64,000 bases of DNA, taken from assembly GCF_918797505.1 (NCBI RefSeq), contig NC_092801.1:32068487-32132486 (forward strand), in the 5' to 3' direction. The first letter of the stretch is position 1. Each line of letters starts with the position of its first letter. This document shows, one piece after another, positions 25,101 through 34,100 of this stretch. The DNA is from Bemisia tabaci (taxonomy: Eukaryota; Arthropoda; Insecta; Hemiptera; Aleyrodidae). Both the position numbers and the translations under genes were made by a program. The notes beneath the pieces are model-generated. The model saw only the letters and a list, made by a program, of their open reading frames with translations, was not told where the DNA came from and did no database searches.

Positions 25101-28100
25101 TTCTAGTAATTGTTCTTACATTTGTGAGGAAGATTTCAACATTTTCCGGTGCATTTGTGCAATGATTCTCCCATGAAGAAACGAAATATTTGTAGAAGTA
25201 CTGAAACAGCACAGTTTAGATAAGTTTCTCCCCATGGAAGACCAAGAATGGCCCCCCTTCTTACTCTATACTTTAAAGTTGATCTTTTATTGTTCAATTT
25301 TGCAGCATTTTTGGAGATTTTTTTAAGAAAAATTTGCCCTCTCCAATAAACAATTTTTATCCTCTTCAAGATTTTGTTGAAATGGCACCCTTGTTCACAG
25401 TAAATGAAATGATCAACTCAATTACAAATTTCAAAACAATTAGTTTGATTTGGCTGAAAACTGTTAACTGTTTGAATTTGTGATTTTTCCCAGGTCCTGG
25501 ATGACATTTACCTAGAGGAGAGCATCATTAAATCAGATGCGAATGTCTCATGGCTCCAAAATTTTTTAGAAACTTGCTCAACTGCACTGAATTACGATGG
25601 TCGACAATTTTACGCACAAGCCAATGTTTATATATCACAACACTCTGATTCCACATGTCCTTTTCAACAGACACTTAAAACTGCCACTGAAAATCCACCT
25701 GTGCTTTCACTTGTTCCAAACGCCTTAAGCGAGGAGAATATCTGTGAGTGTAACTCTACTAATCATACAAACTTAAATAATCCAAAATTCAATTAAATTA
25801 ATTTCTGTTGTGAACTTTTTAGGTTTAAAGTATTATTTGAAAAAGAATCATGGTTTTTTGGTCTTTAAAAGTATTTGATTTAGGAATTTTTTTTAAGGAC
25901 TTGAAATTGCTTGATTTTCTGAGAGATGTTCGACAAGATTTTGAATTTTTTTTTTCATTAATTGTCAGCATTGAAAGCTCACTATTTTGAAAAATATTTT
26001 AAAACTTGACGTCAAATTGATCATCTGGGGAGACATCCTATTTGTCCATGGAGAAAATACAGAAGGTGGTGGCAAGGCAGCCATCTTGAAGATTGCTTGT
26101 GACGTAGAAAAGTACACGGACTGGCGCGCTGATAAAAATAAAGTTTATTTAATGATGGGACCTGTATAAAGGCCTATATCACCACTGAATCTAACATTGA
26201 AAGTCATATAATTGAACATTAAGTACCATGACTCTCCAATTTCTGCTTTTTTGACGCACAGAACGTAATTAAACATGGTTATACCTTCAAAATGGGACGA
26301 GTCTAGATAGAGGTTGTTATTATATGAAATATATATTTTTAACTTACAAATTATTTTCAGTTACAGTCAAACATTGATAGAAAAACATATTGAAACATAA
26401 AAAGTCAATAGCTAGGAGTTTTTAGAGCCAAAATAAGTGGTAGCCTCACAACCTTTCCTGCTCCTTTTCTAATTTCAAAGAGGTCTCGGTTTTCCCGCAA
26501 AACCATTAACCAATTAGAAAGGCGGCTTCATTTATAGCTTTGACGTAGAAAAGTACGTTTCTCTGCTTACCACTACCTTCTGTGTTTTCTCTATGCTATT
26601 TATCAAAGAAATTATAATCTACGATCAAAGTATGTAAACTATGTAAAAGTTCTTGGCTTGGATTCATGATATGGGGAGAAAACTGTGCGTTCAGGAAAAA
26701 ATCTCGAAAACTGCTTGCAAGTTCTTTTAAAAGTGCTTGACTGTTTGGACCACATTTTACAATTGTTTATTAAAATTCCTGGTTCAGTTTAGAAACAATG
26801 TATGTGCAATTAGTTTCTCCATACTCCTAAGCATTTTTACGGATGAACCAGAAATTGTAGTTCCTAAATACAAAAATTCGGTCCATTTATTCTTGAGACT
26901 GCACACACCATGACAAATATACATTCCTCTAGTTTTTATTTTGCAGCGTTTCTACACCAACTTAGGGGAAATTGAACCTGTGATCAGCAAAAAGATGCTT
27001 CGTACATACATCTGACAGTATCTGTAGTATTTTCCTCTTCGAAAATTTGAAAAACACCTTATCACTCCGTGTATTGTGAGAGTGCATCATATGCAAGAAG
27101 TGAGTAAAATATTTTCATCGCAAGGATTAATAAATTTTCATCTAATAAGTTTCCACCCTTTTTAATTTTCAGCCGAAAAGGAAAAAACAGACTCTGTCTA
27201 CTTCAATGATGTTCAACGACTGCCAGAAGGTGATACTTATGTTGTCACAATATCAACAGCGAATGAGGAAATTGCCGTATGGAATATTAAAACGTAAGTA
27301 TAAAATTTATTTGAACCTTCTCTTAGTTTTTGTAGTGAGATATGTTAAAGTCCATAAATGCCGAAATTTAATCTATAATTTTCTTTACTATTAACTACAA
27401 AAGAACCACATTAGCAATATCGCATTTTGTAAAAATTGTTGAGGTAAAAAAATAAGTGCAGCCAAGTTGAACCATCCAAATTTTTCCTTCTGAATGAAAC
27501 TGCACATTAAAGTTGTATCTTAATTTGATTTCACTGAAGTTGGCTGTCATTCTGACTTATCTTATGCAATTTTGTTTGCTTTATTTTTAGTTTCAGTAAT
27601 TTCTAACATATTTATGAACGTCATCATTGGATGTCACTTGTTAATCTGTTTTTTTTTCATTTCTTGCAGGTGTGAAAAAGTGAGGACTTTGCGAGGGATT
27701 CCGCAGCCCATAACGCTGCAAATGATTGATAATTACCGATGCGTTGTTCTGTGCAAGAGAGAGCTGAGGACCTATGATCTCAACACCGGCACCCTCTTGA
27801 CAAAACTGAAAGGTTGTCTATAAACTTTTAGCTTCACTTATCTCAGTTGATTTGTTTAATTCTCGTAAATTCTCATCATTTAAGTTCCTCATAATATCAT
27901 AAGTTCTTCTTTCGATCTCACAAGTTTGGACTCAAAGACTTTCAAATTCAAGATCCATAGACTCAGGCTAGCTTGATAGTGGCGCTTATACATGCCCATA
28001 GTTTATAGCTTTTAGCTCAAATTAAATAAAATTTGAAATATTTTATGTTTGATGTTTTTGAAAGTCTGAACCCAGTTTTTGTGTGTGTCGATATCCCATT

Positions 28101-31100
28101 AAGTATTACAACGGTGTAAGTTCGCAACCACGTATCTCGTTAGCCTTCCTGTCTTACCTTTATTTTTTACATGGAAAACTACTAAACGGCAATTCTTGAA
28201 AACTGCTGTGATTTCTCTTCTTTGTGCGAGGAAAATTCTTTGACACTTTCAACCAATGATGTTGATTTGTTCTTCTTTAAAAAAATAAAATAGGGGAGGA
28301 GATTTTCAAACATGCAAATGGGATACGTGGTTGCGGACTTACAACACCGATTATCTTTACTAAAAATAGTGCTGTCAGTGAGATGCCATCAGCATGTTTT
28401 TAAAATACCTAATAAATAATTGTAGAAAAATATTTTGACCTAGATCAGACGGAAAAATGCTGAGCGATGGATGAATAAAAAATTCATTAATTTCAATTTT
28501 ATGGCGGTTTGCAGGTGTGATGAATCAAAAAATGCCATACTATGGTCTCCATGACGCCAATCATTTGGTGTCATTGTCAAGAAACCGTATGTACGTGAAT
28601 CTCATGAATATCGACAGCGGGGATCTCGTCACTTCATTCAAAGCAGGAGAGGACCGGTTCCTCAATTCCTTGCTCGTTTGCGGTGATGGCAGGTGGGTTG
28701 AGTTTTACTTTACAGCTTGCATCTCTCTGTTAACAAGTTGACTGCCTAAAGCAAATTTTCAAATGATTTGATTTGGAGTTTATCGATCGGAATCAATTTT
28801 AGAATTTTACCAAAAACATTGGACATGATAAAAAGAAGTAATAATTAAAAGGAACAATGATACACGCAAATTCTGTGCACATAGTTTCCCTTGATTTAAT
28901 TACTTTTCACTCAGTTCTTTTTAGCATAAATACGTCCTATTGACTGTATTTGTCGACAGTTTAGCGTATATTGGCCAAAAGCAGTGTAACTTAGCCGCAT
29001 TTACAACAACACATATTAATCAAAACTTTCTGGTATGACCTTCATTCAGAAATTGCTTTTTAAAACATCGCGGCCGTGTTATATATACAGGCACTTTTAA
29101 ATAAAAGAAATCTATTAGTAATTATGTTGATACAAGTAGTCTAAAATTTAAGTATATAGCCAAAATCTAAAGCAATTTATAAGAAAGTTATCTGTGGACA
29201 AAATCCTTGATTATCTACAGAATTGCATCAATGAAAACGCAATTTTTAATTTTTTTTTAAATTGCTGCAGGTACGTTAAGCGTTAATTTTTTCTATTTTT
29301 GCATTTACAGAGTTCTTGTTTGCGGTGATGAAACTCAGAAGCCGTTCCCTCTGTTGGTATGGAATCTAGCATCGCGCAAATTATTGTATGACCTGAGGAT
29401 TCCACATCATGATTTCATCACGAGTCTCGCGGCCATAACTTATGAAGGACATTATGTATGCTGTGTTGCCAAGGTGAGTAAAGTCTTCTCTATTGAATCG
29501 CAGTTTTGCATTCGTTTACGTGTTGCCTTCAATTTTCAGTCTGAGCTTGAGAGCATTATTTCTTTATTTAGGTCATTTGTCTTTATCGACTGGATCCAAA
29601 TCTCTGAATTTCTTGTACTGTATATTAACCTGGACTTGTTAAAAAAATGCTACGACCTTGACGGCTAACATGGATATCATTAAGAAAATTTGTAATCCTG
29701 CAGCCATTACGTTGACATGTTTTGATTTTTATAAGAAGTTGCAAAGTACCCCAAAACGACTCAAAGTAATCGTGAGTTTACGTAGTGCAAATTTAGCATT
29801 GAATCTGTTTCATGCAGGTAAAAGGTGCGAACACCATCTCCAATAATCAAAGAGCCTTTTCATATCGGAACATACTTTTAAAATTTTGATGGAAGAGTTT
29901 AAATGAAACAATCTTTCAAACTTAAGCAAGAATAATTCCCGAAAAGTTACCAAAAGAATTTGCAAGAATTTTCTGCGATGTACTTTTTGGCGGCGCAATC
30001 ATATTTGATAATTCCGTAATTGCAGCAAAAATAGGATGAATCTGAAAATCCAGATACGAATGAAGGGACGACTAGGTACCAAACAATAGACTGGTTATGA
30101 ATATTTGTCTTGCCATTGATGTATTTTTCCGTCGTTATGTTGTTATTTCGCCATGAGTCATGTTCAGGTGAGAGGTGTCAGATTTTATCACCGGTTGTAT
30201 AAAATTTGCCTCTCTCTTCGATTATGTGCATTGCGTTTTGCGGTTTCCCCTGTGCAGCAATGCTCCGATAGCATGCTCTCTTGACCCAACCAGGAAATGT
30301 TAGCTCCGTTCACTCCTGCAGTTATGATTATTTTTCAGTTATAATTTCAAGTGTTTTACCCAGTTTTTTGAGTGTAGCAAACGCCAAGATCCTTTTGAAG
30401 CTTAAATCAAGTCAAGTTTTATCAGTGATTTTTGCCCTGTTGAGTACCGTTCAAGTTTGAGTCACCTTGATGTGTCTCTTGGCCTTTGAGTGAAACATTC
30501 GACAGAGTGAATGAAGAAGGGTGTGATTTTCGAACCTAACCACAGTGATATGCGTCAGGTATCCTACCTTAATCTCCCACCAATATCCATGTTTACATTT
30601 TTCATGTTCCTAACTCCTCTTCCCTTCATTCTTGCCTTATTTATTAAGTCCCTTCTGTGACTATGGTTTCCATCTTCCTCTCAAAAGACCAATGGTCTTT
30701 CTTTAATTTTATTGCTCATATCTCTTCTGTACTCTTTTTCAAATTTTTCCATCAATATTTTAATGTTTAAGACCTCAGAGAGGGGCATTCGGTGCACTAG
30801 CGCCATGTTCTCTAACTGCATCTGGGCAACGGAATCAAATCTCTTCTGTTTACTATTCTTTCATCTACTTTTCCATATCTACATTCTAATATTTATTTTG
30901 TTTATTATTATTATTTGTATTTCCTTTGGCCATTGAAAAGATGATAGTTAGTGATGGTGAATCTGTGGAAATGCACAACTCGGTTTGCCTCTTTGCAGAC
31001 TGCCTGTCCTATTCTATTTTCTACATGGATTAATACTCAACATCATTTCTAAGAAACTTCAGTAATTTTTCCTCTCGATGTGAAAAATATTCTGTGAAAG

Positions 31101-34100
31101 TTTCGAGCCATGATGTTAGTTCGGTTTCTTTTTAAAAAATAAAATAGGAGCAGAGATTTTGAAATAGTACAAATAAGATACGCATTTCATAATCTTTATG
31201 TTGTGTGGACAAAGAATTCAGAGCGTACATACCTATTTAGCAAGGAAAAAAAGGGGGACTATACACATACAAGTATATTATTAGGGGTAAAAATTAACGA
31301 CAAAATAATCATCACCTTAGAGATGACAATTTTGCCGTAGTTTATCAGCATTCACGAATCCACTACATCCTGACTGATTTTCTGATTTTCATTTCTGTCT
31401 TATCTTTAAAAACTGACAATCTTCCATTTTCCTTTCTTGCAGGAAGTTGATGAGCCAGGACCAAACTTCATCGTAGTTTATGATTTACAATCAGGCACGC
31501 TTTTCAAAAAGTGGAAACCAGGCGTAAATTGCGTTTCTCTAGACATATCATCAAAAGATGGGTGCGTCTTAAGCGGGCACGAAGATGGACGGATTCTCGT
31601 CTGGGATCTCATAACCGGTAAGGAAACTTCGAAACCCTCTTTCACTTCGATTCAACATGCTCCTAAAAAATTAAAAATTATGATGACACTTAAGTGAGTA
31701 AAGTTGACTATCCGCAGGAAAAAGCACTAGGGTGGAAAGTTCTTGAAAAAGCAGAGAAAACTTAGAAAAGTCAGGGAATTTTGCGAATGGATATTGAAAT
31801 ATTTTCCTCCAACCAAAAAATTGCATCCTGGTCATTTCAAGAGACTTTGCGCCACAAATTTTTGGTGGAAAGAATTTTTATGGGAAATTGTGTCCTTAAA
31901 AAACATCGAGAAGTCTGTGAAAATTTAGGGAATAATGAAATCCAAGAAAGCATGTCACCCTGAGTACCTGGATTTCTGGAAACATATCGATTGTGGAACT
32001 ACCAGACCACATATTTCGCTTTGAGATGTTGCAAACTACTCATCATACTTTATTTTTAAGTGGGAAACTATTGAACGTCAATTCTTGAATCTACCATGAT
32101 TTTTCTTCCATATACAAAACGAACTCTATAAAGACTTCAAAGAATGATATTGATTTATTCTCCTTCAAAAAAACAAAATGAGTACGGAAGTGGTCTCGTA
32201 GTTTCTTTGTTGATATTTATTGGAAAAGCAGTTTTCATCTTGGTGGAACTATTGGTGAAGAACTCTGATCGAAACTGCTCTCTTCTATCGTAAAAATAAG
32301 TTGGCAGCAGTCAAGTTTATTTTTGCTCTACAAGAAAGTCCACAAAAGTATATTTCTGACTGTACTTCTCTGTTTAAGGTCTCTTTTTTAAACTTTATAT
32401 CGCTCTCTCTCTCTCTCTCTCTCTCTTTCAAAACTAAGATTTTTGAACTGCAATCCTTAAACTATCTCAATTCTAGGTCAATTGGACATTTTTGGGGGAG
32501 TCTTGCACTAGAAAGACCGAGAACCGAGACTTAGATGGCCCCCATAACTAAATCGTCAGTTTTTCAGCATTGTGGGCCCTTCTTCAATGATCAGTCACTT
32601 ATATTTAAATTTCTTGCTTAATTACCTCCTCATAAATTCTTGAAATCGATAGTTTCAAAGTCTGACAAAATTGGATGCATAATGAATGATGCACATTCTT
32701 CTTTTTACAAAAATCAACTGAGTTGCTAATGGATCAGTTGCACTGGTTACAGAATCATATTTCAACGCTTGATTGTTGTAGATCAGCAAAAAATAATAAG
32801 ATCCGTCCCAACAGCAAATTTTTACTTTCAATATTTACTGAGATATTGCCCTTTGAAAAGTTGGGTTTTTGACTTCATCCACCGCGGTGGTGACACCCTT
32901 GGTTTCTTCCACCTTGCTTCCATCAGTCAGTTTGACACATATGCACTGATTGTTCAATGTGAAACTCGGATGAAAGCAAAGTGGAAGAAACCAAGGGTGT
33001 CATCACCTTGGTGTATGACGTCAAAAACCTGACTTTTCAAAGCGCAATATCTCGGCTAATATTGAACTTAGAAAGTTGCTGTTTAGACAGATCTTATTAT
33101 TTTTAGATAATCTATAAGAATCAAGTACAAAACACGATTCTGTGACCAGCGCAACTGACTCATTGTAATATTTTGAAAAGTTTCCAGTTTTAAACAAAGA
33201 TTTTACACGTTGTTTTAACTTAGAGCCTTTCTTTTTCATCTTAGTTTTTTTTTCTCATGATTCTAGGGATGTCAATATCAATTTTGTACATCAGTTGCTA
33301 AGTGAAAATATTCCCTATTTTTTTCTTAGGTAACTGTCGGTGGACATTAAAAGGTCACTCAGCTCCTGTCACTCTGCTGCGGCTTGACTCTCGAGGTGGC
33401 GCCTTTCTATCGTCTGATTCAGAAGGCAGAGACATGTCCATTAGACTGTGGAACTTAAATAATGGTACGGTCATCAGAATTCATAATTTTTTTTATCCTT
33501 AAGTTTGAAGCCTTACATGCAATTTCTATTTATGTCAGTATATTTGATGCTGTATGTAAGAGCAACTAAGGAACGCCTCTTCCTAAAAAGTAAATGAAAT
33601 TAAAAAAATACGAGGGTCATCCAAAAAGTAAGTTTCCCTACCTTGTATCTTCCGAACGAAATAACCTAAATTAAATCGGTAAAAAGACACATATTAGGCA
33701 TACTCTAAGCTTTAAGCAAGTCCAAGTTTTTGAAAATCGATAAAGGGATTTGCAAGGAAAGTTAATTTTACTGAGACAACCATCTGTTGCCGCGTGTCCA
33801 CTTCCCGGGTCAGGATGCGCGGAGAGTCGATTATTTCTGACGCGGGGATTCGCCTCTAAACATCACATCAAAAAGGATTTTAAAAGTTTTCATTGAGTAC
33901 CTAGGTCTTACCTTTTTTTTTACGTAGGCTCCACATCTTTTTTGACATTTCTGGTATCATTACAGCAGCTTCTCGATGCATTCCGTGTAGAAGCTCTCGC
34001 CTTGGCTCCAATCATTGACTGCGATCTGTACCTCTGAATCGGTTGGCAATCGCTCATCGTGGAAGTTTTTCCGCTCGGGAACAGATGAAAGGTACGTAAG

